Shown here one piece after another: positions 1-5,777 of a stretch of 26,852 bases of DNA. The notes under the pieces are model-generated. The model was not told where the DNA came from, searched no databases, and was given only the letters and a program-made list of their open reading frames with translations. The stretch is from CAYJAZ01 sp964371865 (GTDB taxonomy: Bacteria > Desulfobacterota > Desulfovibrionia > Desulfovibrionales > Desulfovibrionaceae). The stretch is from positions 1-26,852 of the forward strand of contig CAYJOR010000034.1 of the NCBI GenBank assembly GCA_964371865.1, read 5' to 3'. Numbering within the stretch: position 1 is the stretch's first letter; every line of letters starts with the position of its first letter. Position numbers and translations under genes: made by a program.

Positions 1-432
1 AAAGTTGTATCAGATTTTCTACTGAAAGACACTACTTTTTTCTGGGAGCATTACCTATTAGTCTACTTACTATTACTATAGTATACGTGCCATAATGTAA
101 CACTAATAACAATATTAATATTAACATACGAATTGTTACTATCATTATATGAGTAGAAATAAAATCAAAAGTAAGGCAATATTTAATGAAAATCTTAGAT
201 AATAAATTAGATAAAATCTTAGATTAAAGTTACATCGTTTATACCTCTACATGCAAAAGTTTTACATAAATCGTCAAAACTTCGCCTAAAACCAATTTCG
301 TTTAGAAAGCCCGATAGTGCGCATCTTTCTATGCACCACAATTGCGTCTAATATTTTCTAAGTAAACTTCTTAGATTTTTTCTTAGTTTTTATTAAATTT
401 ATAGCGCAATTTACTATCGAAGGATTTATTTC
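1..432. other. Non-coding region upstream of the HUH rep gene, possible origin/control region
   Basis: No convincing ORF is seen here. The stretch is very AT-rich. It holds an imperfect stem-loop (arms 104-113 and 132-141, one mismatch), two identical 12-mers aaaatcttagat starting 24 bp apart (189-200, 213-224), a related tcttagat at 369-376 and an inverted pair tctaag/cttaga (357-362, 370-375). Direct repeats and hairpins just upstream of a replication-initiator gene are what an origin or a Rep autoregulation site usually looks like. That role is inferred; no nick site can be named. Confidence 0.35.
189..224. repeat. Two 12-bp direct repeats upstream of rep (iteron-like)
   Basis: The sequence aaaatcttagat occurs at 189-200 and 213-224, a period of 24 bp, which puts both copies on roughly the same face of the helix. 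A shorter related copy, tcttagat, lies at 369-376. Position and spacing suit a binding site for the Rep or the HTH protein encoded just downstream, but two copies in such AT-rich DNA are weak evidence. Confidence 0.35.
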
Positions 433-1257
433 ATGGCTAAGGTTTTATTTAAAGTATTTGGTGATTGTCTTCGTTTTGATAAAAACCCGAAAATTCCAAA
501 TATTAGGAATATGTCTTCTGGTAGAAAACCTCAAAATGACAAACCACCTGCTGAAAATGACAAAGTTTACTCAAATTTTATGAAAAGTAAAGTTCGTCAA
601 ATTAAATCTTTTTTAAGCATAAAATCTGTACCGACTACGTTTATTTCATTATCTGTACATCGAACCGTTTGTAAGTTTGAATCCGTTACAGAAGAGAAAA
701 AATACTTTAACCGCTTTATTCGTAAAGTAACCCGACATTATCCTAAATCATGGTTTTGGTATAAGTTTGAATGGGGACACATAACTAAGCTTCATGTTCA
801 TCTTATAGGTAGTTTAGGTTGTGGTATTGATAATGATAGTTGCCATGCAAAAAAGCTAAGAAAACTATGGAATGATGCAAATGATGGCGTGCTTGATAGA
901 GCCAGTTATCATCAAATGGATTTTACGAAACTAGCCACGTTTGGTTATCTAATGAGACCAAGCAAAAACAAGCTAGATATTATCTGCATGAAAATATTTG
1001 AAGGTAAAAGGCGATATGGGTATATTAATAGGAAAAACATTAAATTTTATCCACCTGTTACGTTTAGCCTTACGACTGAAGAGTTTTTTTGCTTTCAAAT
1101 TCAGTGTGAAGAATACTTTCGTAAAGAAACAACTTCTAAATATTATTTAAAAGCGTTTAAAAGAGAAAGAACTATTATAAGTTTTATTCCACGTAAAGTA
1201 ATATTAAAATTTATAGAAAATGCTAAAGACCCTGAATATGGAGTAGAAATTATATGA
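433..1257 (+). CDS. HUH-type replication initiation protein (rolling-circle Rep-like)
   Basis: This 274-residue protein looks like a rolling-circle replication initiator of the kind found in filamentous-phage-like and plasmid-like elements. The key sign is the His-Val-His at residues 121-123, preceded by a W-x-K-F-E-W-G segment (about 109-115), the usual context of the metal-binding HUH motif. A strand reading FISLSVH (about 70-76) fits motif I. The nicking tyrosine is not certain; Tyr172 in a GYLMRPSKNK segment (about 171-180) is the best candidate, with a lysine a few residues later. The start is supported by aagga about 9 nt upstream. The stop overlaps the next start as ATGA, so the two genes are probably translationally coupled. 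The protein is rich in Lys, Phe and Tyr. Other Rep or relaxase subfamilies are possible; the HUH assignment is moderately sure. Confidence 0.65.
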   Translation: MAKVLFKVFGDCLRFDKNPKIPNIRNMSSGRKPQNDKPPAENDKVYSNFMKSKVRQIKSFLSIKSVPTTFISLSVHRTVCKFESVTEEKKYFNRFIRKVTRHYPKSWFWYKFEWGHITKLHVHLIGSLGCGIDNDSCHAKKLRKLWNDANDGVLDRASYHQMDFTKLATFGYLMRPSKNKLDIICMKIFEGKRRYGYINRKNIKFYPPVTFSLTTEEFFCFQIQCEEYFRKETTSKYYLKAFKRERTIISFIPRKVILKFIENAKDPEYGVEII

Positions 1258-1562
1258 ATAATATCTGCATAACCTATAAAGAACTTGCTGTAGCACTCAA
1301 ACTCAGCGAAAGCACAGTAAAACATAATTGGCGTTATTACCCACATTTCTATACTACTGCAAAATCAGAAAAAAGCCAAAATTTAAAAGGTGTACGGTTT
1401 ATTTTAGAAGATGTTTTAGAGTTTTTAAAAGAGAACTCCTATTCACAGTTCAAGCAAAATAAGCCGACTATAAATAAACAACGTTTAACTATGACAAAGG
1501 AGAAAAAGAATGTAAAATCAGAAGAAAAATTAACCTATAACATATTTGATTTCAATGAATAA
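1254..1562 (+). CDS. Small HTH DNA-binding protein, excisionase/AlpA-like
   Basis: This 102-residue basic protein begins with an ITYKELAVALKLSESTVK segment (residues about 6-23), a helix-turn-helix of the kind seen in excisionases, AlpA and MerR-like winged-helix proteins. A GVRFILEDVLEFLKEN stretch follows (about 47-62), which fits the wing and last helix. The C-terminal 40 residues are Lys/Glu/Asn-rich and look disordered. The start codon overlaps the rep stop by 4 nt. Its place between rep and the integrase suggests a recombination directionality factor or a regulator of the element. The sequence does not settle which. Confidence 0.6.
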   Translation: MNNICITYKELAVALKLSESTVKHNWRYYPHFYTTAKSEKSQNLKGVRFILEDVLEFLKENSYSQFKQNKPTINKQRLTMTKEKKNVKSEEKLTYNIFDFNE

Positions 1563-1629
1563 ATCAATATGCTGACAGAAACTAGTTAACAAGGCTCAAA
1601 CATCAAACTTTAAAAAAAAGGAATATATT

Positions 1630-1776
1630 ATGGCTATTCGCAAAAATAAAAAAACTAATGCTTTAACAGCATACTTCCAATCTGAAAATACAATCTACAA
1701 AAAAGCAATCAAAACCCATGAAGAAGGTGAAAAATGGATTCAAAACAAAAGAAAAGAGTTGAATTTTTCTAAATAG
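1630..1776 (+). CDS. 48-residue stand-alone integrase arm-binding-domain-like protein
   Basis: This short ORF begins MAIRKNKKTNALTAYF and ends at TAG 1774-1776. By hand alignment with one gap, 16 of the first 43 positions match the N-terminus of the integrase encoded just downstream, including the paired Tyr-Phe, a later Tyr, Glu-Gly, Trp and the closing basic helix. That N-terminal segment of tyrosine integrases is normally the AP2-like, three-stranded domain that binds arm-type DNA sites. The leader is also duplicated: the same 20 nt, including a good Shine-Dalgarno (aaaagg) and the start codon, occur at 1615-1634 and 1856-1875. It could be a functional arm-site competitor or a relic of a partial integrase duplication. 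The intact reading frame, RBS and coherent domain favour expression. Confidence 0.6.
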   Translation: MAIRKNKKTNALTAYFQSENTIYKKAIKTHEEGEKWIQNKRKELNFSK

Positions 1777-1820
1777 AAAACATTTCTAGGGAATAAAGTT
1801 TAATAAACACAAACCGATAA

Positions 1821-1855
1821 GGGCTCAGCAAATTACGCTGAGCTCTTCTCTTTTT
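1821..1855 (+). terminator. Intrinsic terminator/attenuator just before the integrase
   Basis: A 9-bp stem with one G-U pair (gggctcagc 1821-1829 with gctgagctc 1837-1845) is followed by ttctcttttt. It sits 16 nt before the integrase start, so transcription coming from rep would need to read through it, or a promoter would need to lie inside the hairpin region. Confidence 0.75.
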
Positions 1856-1870
1856 AAAAAGGAATATATT

Positions 1871-2902
1871 ATGGCATTTAAATACAATAGAAGCGGAACT
1901 TTAGTCGTTTATTTTAAATTTCAAAACAAACCATATTCAAAAACAGTTGCGACTAAGGCAGAAGGTAAAGCTTGGGAAGCAGAAAAGAAAAAAGCTTTAA
2001 AAGAAGCTCTAAAAAATCCACAAGCACAAATTCAAGAACTTATGTATTCACAAGCCGTTAACGACTATCTACTGGACTACGAAGTCCGCTTTCAGCATAA
2101 CTCACTTAGAGAAAAGAAGAGCCATTTCACTGATTTTGCTAAATTCATCAAGAAAGATTTTGCAATGAATAACATAACTATTAGTGATTGTAGAAAGTTT
2201 TTATCTTCAATTCAAATAAGTAAAGGTGATAAATCTGCGAACAGAAGACTTAAAAGTATGAAAGCTCTATGGAATTGGCACAGGGATAGCTTAAGAACAA
2301 ATCCTTGGAAAAGTGTAAATCCCTACCATGAAGACGAGTTCACAAAGTATGTACCTTCAAAAGAAGATGTAAACAAAGTGCTTAAAATTGCAGAAGTTTG
2401 GGAAAGAAATTTACTTCAAGTTTTCATCTATACAGGCGCACGGCTCAGTGAAATACTTAATCTTAGATGGGCTGACGTAAACTTGGAAGAAAAAACTATT
2501 CAATTGTGGACACGAAAAAGAAAAGGAGGAAGCAAACAAAGCCGAGTTCTACCGTTAGGAACTACATTATTTCAAATAGTTAACGAGCTTTATGTAGATA
2601 ACAAAACAAACTCACAATATGTATTTGTAAATCCAATCACTTGCGAAAACTACAAAAGAAATCAATCATCTATCAAAAACATGATGGAAAGGCTATGCAA
2701 AAAAGCAGAAGTAGAGTTCTTTACATTTCATGCACTTAGACATTATTTTTCTAAATCTTTGCTTGAAAGTAGAAATGCTTCAATAAGTGATATTCAAATG
2801 TTACTAGGACATCAACGAGCTACAACAACTGATATCTACTTGCGTTCAATGTCACCCGAAGTAAGTCATTTAGCAGAGCTTATTGAAGGTGCTGTGGGGT
2901 AG
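1871..2902 (+). CDS. int: Tyrosine recombinase/phage-type integrase
   Basis: This complete 343-residue site-specific recombinase would integrate and excise the element. Residues about 1-50 form an arm-binding-type domain (basic, Tyr-Phe and Trp conserved with the small upstream ORF). Residues about 55-155 are the core-binding SAM-like domain, and about 160-335 the catalytic domain. The catalytic residues are all visible: Arg191 in TGARLSEILNLRW, Lys near 218 in the RKRKGG beta-hairpin, His287 and Arg290 in HALRH, His314 in LLGHQ and the nucleophile Tyr323 in DIYLRS. A strong RBS (aaaaagga) lies 7-8 nt before ATG. The gene lies about 2.2 kb from the tRNA-Ser 3' end, the likely attachment site, with the cargo operon between. 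It is preceded by an intrinsic terminator, suggesting its expression is held down. Confidence 0.95.
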   Translation: MAFKYNRSGTLVVYFKFQNKPYSKTVATKAEGKAWEAEKKKALKEALKNPQAQIQELMYSQAVNDYLLDYEVRFQHNSLREKKSHFTDFAKFIKKDFAMNNITISDCRKFLSSIQISKGDKSANRRLKSMKALWNWHRDSLRTNPWKSVNPYHEDEFTKYVPSKEDVNKVLKIAEVWERNLLQVFIYTGARLSEILNLRWADVNLEEKTIQLWTRKRKGGSKQSRVLPLGTTLFQIVNELYVDNKTNSQYVFVNPITCENYKRNQSSIKNMMERLCKKAEVEFFTFHALRHYFSKSLLESRNASISDIQMLLGHQRATTTDIYLRSMSPEVSHLAELIEGAVG

Positions 2903-3081
2903 CTATAGCTATTGCATTATTAAATTGCCATAATTATGCTTTCCAGTATTTTTGTAATTTTTCAAATATCAAAATATAGCTTTTAAAAGAATACTATTAT
3001 GGCAATAAAATTTAATGATTTACTATAAGTTTATTTTTAATAATAAAAACACATCTAAACAACATTAAAAGAGGTTTATTC
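2903..3081. other. Spacer between convergent integrase and DUF262 gene, with a relic leader
   Basis: This AT-rich spacer holds a 12-bp palindrome around 2902-2913. At 2985-3003 there is a near copy of the leader found before the small arm-domain ORF and the integrase. It opens a ten-codon frame (2999-3028, MAIKFNDLL then stop) whose first residues resemble the starts of those two proteins. It looks like a decayed third copy. No clear terminator is seen between the convergent genes. Confidence 0.4.
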
Positions 3082-4173
3082 TCAAAGCGTTACAGCTGAT
3101 GCAATGATTTTTTTTACATGTGCATCTCTGCAAAGCCTTTCTTTTTTATTATTTACTCCTTCTTTAGCAGAAATAGCATAATCTTGAGGAATATTTATCT
3201 CAAATTGTTTAAAGGCACTTTTTAGTACAGCAACATCTATATCCATAACCGATTCAAATTGCTCAAAAAATGTTGTTATTATAGTGAACATACTAGCTTT
3301 TTTTATCCACATTGAATTTTTAGCAAACTTTAAACTAAGGATTTTTTTTGCAATCAAATCAAGTTTTTTTACTATTTCTTCCTTCTCTGGAAAAATGTCT
3401 GCCCTACTTTCAAAAATTTCTTTATCGAGATTACGCCCAAAATGCCCTATTAAAGCAGTACCTAAGATATTAATTGCATAGTTGAGGTGTACTTGCCTTG
3501 ACATTTCATACCCAGAAAAAACTCCTGCCTGTGATAAAAGCTCTTGGATATTCTTGGCTGGGTTCTTCTTAGCCCATTCTATAAATGCAGTTGGAATATT
3601 AGAATCTGTTATTTCTCTTTCAATTCCTAACTCTTCTTGGTCGGTAACTACACTTTGTAACATGTCTAATTCATTGCATATAAATTTTGCAACTAACATA
3701 AACTCTGAAACTCCATATTCAGAAGAGAGTTTTTCAATACTTGAAAGAGCGTAGAAGGTTCTGTTTAGTCTTTTAAAAATTTCATGTATTTGCTCATCAT
3801 CATGCTTTATATCAAGTTCAATGATAGGAATTTCATATTTTAAAAAGTTTTCTTTTATTGTAGGGTCTAAGTCTATAAAATACGTATTATCTACCGAAAA
3901 CTTATTGTCAACGTATTCTATAATACTATTTAACCTTTGCTGACCATCAACAATACATGCTGTAGTCTCCATTCTATCAATGTCTATATCACCTTTTGCA
4001 ATAAAAATTTCAGGAAATGGAAAACCTAAAAGAATTGTTTTAATAAAGTCAACTTTATGAACATCTCGCCATACAAGCTTTCGCTGAAAATGTGGCGATA
4101 GAATTATTTTACTAACTTTTATATCACCAACAATATCAATTAGTTGTCTTGAACGTACTTGATATCTAATCAT
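3082..4173 (-). CDS. DUF262 protein (GmrSD N-terminal-like, DGQQR motif)
   Basis: This 363-residue protein carries the DUF262 signature in order: FQRKLVW at 29-35, IVDGQQRLNSI around 74-84 with DGQQR at 76-80, and IFKRLNRT at 132-139. DUF262 is ParB/Srx-like and is thought to bind and hydrolyse nucleotides. It is best known as the N-terminal half of the type IV restriction enzyme GmrSD and in other phage-defence proteins. No HNH (DUF1524) domain is seen; the C-terminal 200 residues are helical-looking with no recognised motif, so this is a short, single-domain version. It starts at ATG 4173 with a strong AGGAG 5 nt upstream; that RBS overlaps the stop codon of the nucleotidyltransferase gene, 8 nt away. 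Tight coupling suggests the two act together. The exact activity is unknown. Confidence 0.8.
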   Translation of the reverse strand: MIRYQVRSRQLIDIVGDIKVSKIILSPHFQRKLVWRDVHKVDFIKTILLGFPFPEIFIAKGDIDIDRMETTACIVDGQQRLNSIIEYVDNKFSVDNTYFIDLDPTIKENFLKYEIPIIELDIKHDDEQIHEIFKRLNRTFYALSSIEKLSSEYGVSEFMLVAKFICNELDMLQSVVTDQEELGIEREITDSNIPTAFIEWAKKNPAKNIQELLSQAGVFSGYEMSRQVHLNYAINILGTALIGHFGRNLDKEIFESRADIFPEKEEIVKKLDLIAKKILSLKFAKNSMWIKKASMFTIITTFFEQFESVMDIDVAVLKSAFKQFEINIPQDYAISAKEGVNNKKERLCRDAHVKKIIASAVTL

Positions 4174-4181
4174 TTTATCTC

Positions 4182-4781
4182 CTAATGTTCTTGAATTTTT
4201 TGTATTATATATTTTTGTTTTGATTCAAAAAAATATTCATTACAGTATATACCAGCATTAATATTCTTAAATAACTTACTATATTTGTTTGATAAAAGAT
4301 TGAAGAATGTAAACCATTTTAACTTTTCCTCACAACTAGGCATAAGGTCAGGTCTAACTATTCCTTTACTAAGATATGAAGTAAAATTAGAACAAATACT
4401 TTTTCCAGTCATATGATTTCTACTTCTAAACTTAGAAAAGTCGCTATAGCCTTTAGTCACTTCATGAGCTATACGCAAAAACTTTAGATATAAAGGAGTA
4501 TCAATAATTGACACATCTAAGTCTGATTCGTTAGCATTAAACAATCTGCTATTATGATAACTGTAACCAAATTTCGCCGAACCACAAAACTGGACGGATA
4601 AAATAGAAATATTAAAATGTTTAGATATCTCATCTTTTATCTCAAACTCTACTTCTTCCTGGTCTTTGAATACGTGCGTAGGATAACAAAGAAAAAGTTT
4701 ACGTGCTATATCATTATCAGTTTGATGTTCTTGACGCATTTTGACTGCTTTTTCATAGTGCGTGTCGCATTTTTTTTGCAT
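4182..4781 (-). CDS. Small nucleotidyltransferase (Pol-beta/MNT-like fold) paired with DUF262
   Basis: This 199-residue protein carries the nucleotidyltransferase hallmark: FCGSAKFGYS (GS at 67-68) followed by ESDLDVSII (Asp87 and Asp89), the helix-turn GS and metal-binding DxD of the Pol-beta superfamily. A third acidic residue is not certain; Asp145 in IVRPDLMP is a candidate. The 14-residue gap between GS and DxD is longer than in classic minimal MNT proteins. The C-terminal half is helical and aromatic (WFTFFNLLSNKYSKLF around 156-171). It is the first gene of a two-gene operon with the DUF262 gene 8 nt downstream. Roles could be nucleotide second-messenger synthesis, or AMPylation/NMPylation of the partner or another target. 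None can be chosen from sequence. Cargo location between integrase and attachment tRNA fits a defence or addiction module. Confidence 0.75.
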   Translation of the reverse strand: MQKKCDTHYEKAVKMRQEHQTDNDIARKLFLCYPTHVFKDQEEVEFEIKDEISKHFNISILSVQFCGSAKFGYSYHNSRLFNANESDLDVSIIDTPLYLKFLRIAHEVTKGYSDFSKFRSRNHMTGKSICSNFTSYLSKGIVRPDLMPSCEEKLKWFTFFNLLSNKYSKLFKNINAGIYCNEYFFESKQKYIIQKIQEH

Positions 4782-4797
4782 ATTTTACCACTTCAAT

Positions 4798-4827
4798 ATT
4801 ATATAATTATAACTAGCAAAAAATCAA
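4798..4827 (-). promoter_or_regulatory. Sigma70-like promoter of the nucleotidyltransferase-DUF262 operon
   Basis: On the minus strand TTGATT (4822-4827) and TATAAT (4798-4803) are separated by 18 bp, and the -10 lies 16 nt upstream of the start codon. The -10 is a perfect consensus, but the surroundings are very AT-rich, so chance matches are expected. Confidence 0.5.
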
Positions 4828-4969
4828 TATTTCACAACCGTTCATATATTAGGTGTCGTATACACTTTCATAACCCTTATTATTCTATTATATGATAGAT
4901 TTTTTTTCAATAGTTAATTATGAGGTAATATTATATTGAAATGACCCTCTTTATTCGCTTTATTCAACC

Positions 4970-5012
4970 AAAAGTATGTGCAAAAGTATGTGCAAGCCCC
5001 GCACATACTTTT
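4970..5012. repeat. Tandem plus inverted 12-bp repeats near the tRNA-Ser 3' end
   Basis: The 12-mer aaaagtatgtgc is present twice head to tail (4970-4981, 4982-4993) and once as an exact inverted copy (5001-5012, gcacatactttt). The second and third copies form a perfect 12-bp hairpin with loop aagcccc and a trailing T run, so it could also act as a plus-strand terminator. Three identical copies close to a presumed attachment site are the arrangement expected of arm-type integrase binding sites; that reading is inferred. Confidence 0.65.
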
Positions 5013-5017
5013 TTTGA

Positions 5018-5047
5018 ATAAAAAAAGAGACCCTTTTGAGGTCTCTT
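5018..5047 (-). terminator. Intrinsic terminator of tRNA-Ser
   Basis: On the minus strand an 8-bp perfect stem (AAGAGACC / GGTCTCTT, arms 5040-5047 and 5025-5032) with a 7-nt loop is followed by a T run, 36 nt beyond the tRNA 3' end. Confidence 0.85.
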
Positions 5048-5082
5048 AATTCGTAATATATATAATAATTACTATAGCTTGA

Positions 5083-5175
5083 TGGCGGAGCGGTAGGGAT
5101 TCGAACCCTAGATACAGTTTTACCCGTATACTCACTTAGCAGGCGAGCTCCTTCGGCCGACTCGGACACCGCTCC
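5083..5175 (-). tRNA. tRNA-Ser (anticodon GCU)
   Basis: A 93-nt gene on the minus strand has acceptor stem GGAGCG(G) pairing with CGCTCC, discriminator G, encoded CCA (5083-5085), a long variable arm typical of tRNA-Ser and the T-loop GGTTCGAATCC. The anticodon loop reads CTGCTAA, giving GCU (codons AGC/AGU). Its 3' end faces the integrase-carrying element, so it is the likely attachment site. No second copy of the 3' end lies in the window. Confidence 0.95.
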
Positions 5176-5186
5176 AACGAAGTTAT

Positions 5187-5215
5187 TTATTAGACATTTT
5201 TTCTGAAAATGTCAA
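5187..5215 (-). promoter_or_regulatory. Promoter of tRNA-Ser
   Basis: On the minus strand a perfect TTGACA (5210-5215) is followed 17 bp later by TAATAA (5187-5192), with the tRNA starting 12 nt further on. The spacer also forms an inverted repeat, GACATTTT/AAAATGTC. Confidence 0.55.
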
Positions 5216-5264
5216 GTTTAAATTTCACTATTTTAAAAAAAACTAGCGAATATACTCAATTTTA

Positions 5265-5777
5265 TTATTTAGGTGCACATCTAAGAGTTTTAATTCCTTC
5301 ACGGAATAAGAAATTTGCTTTATCAGCACCTACTATTTCAACTACTACACCAGGACCAAAAGTTGGGTGTTCAACAACTGTTCCGGCTACAACTTCTAAA
5401 TTCATTGAATATTTTACTGCTTCTGAAAATGATGTTGCCATCTTTTTTTGCCATAATTGTTCTAAATCTTCACCTTTTTTCAAAGTAAGTGCTTTAGATG
5501 ATGATGACTTACTGCTTGATGTTGTGCTCTTTACACTAGCAGCTTTGCTTGCACTTTCTACTGCTTGTTCTCTTGACTGGTTCGCACGTACACGTAATGC
5601 TGTGGATTCACTTTTCTTTTTACTTGCTTCTGGTGCGTAATATTTATGCATGCTTCCGCAAGCGCAGCACTCAACTTTTACAGGTAAATTATCTACAACA
5701 ACTACTACCACATGGCTTGTGATATCCTTACAACGTGTACAACGGGCATTAGTACGCCCTCCCGCAACAAATGACAT
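5265..5777 (-). CDS. Zinc-ribbon protein with C-terminal small beta domain, function unknown
   Basis: This 170-residue protein begins with a zinc ribbon formed by two CxxC pairs (Cys13/Cys16 and Cys37/Cys40). A low-complexity Ser/Lys/Ala-rich linker follows (about 52-100). The C-terminal segment, GTVVEHPTFGPGVVVEIVG (132-150), resembles the Tudor-like module at the end of UvrD/PcrA-type helicases, which can contact RNA polymerase. From this the protein could bind nucleic acid or the transcription machinery, but no function is established. Its ATG overlaps the TAA of the upstream gene by one base (TAATG), with GGGAG as RBS, so the pair is coupled. It is the last gene of a mazG-led run that ends at the tRNA-Ser gene. 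Confidence 0.8.
   Translation of the reverse strand: MSFVAGGRTNARCTRCKDITSHVVVVVVDNLPVKVECCACGSMHKYYAPEASKKKSESTALRVRANQSREQAVESASKAASVKSTTSSSKSSSSKALTLKKGEDLEQLWQKKMATSFSEAVKYSMNLEVVAGTVVEHPTFGPGVVVEIVGADKANFLFREGIKTLRCAPK

Larger units (their letters stand above)
4782..5082. other. Gene-free junction between the cargo operon and tRNA-Ser
   Basis: No ORF here is convincing. Besides the cargo-operon promoter it contains the tandem/inverted 12-mers at 4970-5012 and the tRNA-Ser terminator at 5018-5047. If the element is inserted at the tRNA 3' end, its right boundary is within or next to this stretch. Confidence 0.5.

Noticed and set aside
110..126. taatattaatattaac resembling a geminivirus-type nick site near the HUH Rep
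   Set aside because: Only a partial match to the nonanucleotide, in DNA so AT-rich that such matches are expected; not placed in a convincing hairpin loop.
1..432. Second copy of the tRNA-Ser 3' end (other attachment site)
   Set aside because: Looked for the T-arm/acceptor sequence here and found none; the far boundary is presumably outside the window.
4617..4895. 92-codon plus-strand frame antisense to the nucleotidyltransferase
   Set aside because: Phe/Tyr/Ile-rich translation of AT-rich DNA, overlapping a gene with real motifs; no RBS.
4970..5012. Tandem 12-mers read as a short CRISPR-like array
   Set aside because: Repeats are too short, directly abutting with no spacer, and there are no cas genes.
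4960..5169. 69-codon frame through tRNA-Ser
   Set aside because: It is translation of the tRNA and its terminator.
5209..5640. 143-codon plus-strand open frame over the zinc-ribbon gene
   Set aside because: It is antisense to a protein with clear CxxC pairs, an RBS and a coupled start, and it is Ser/Thr/Leu low-complexity as expected of a shadow frame.
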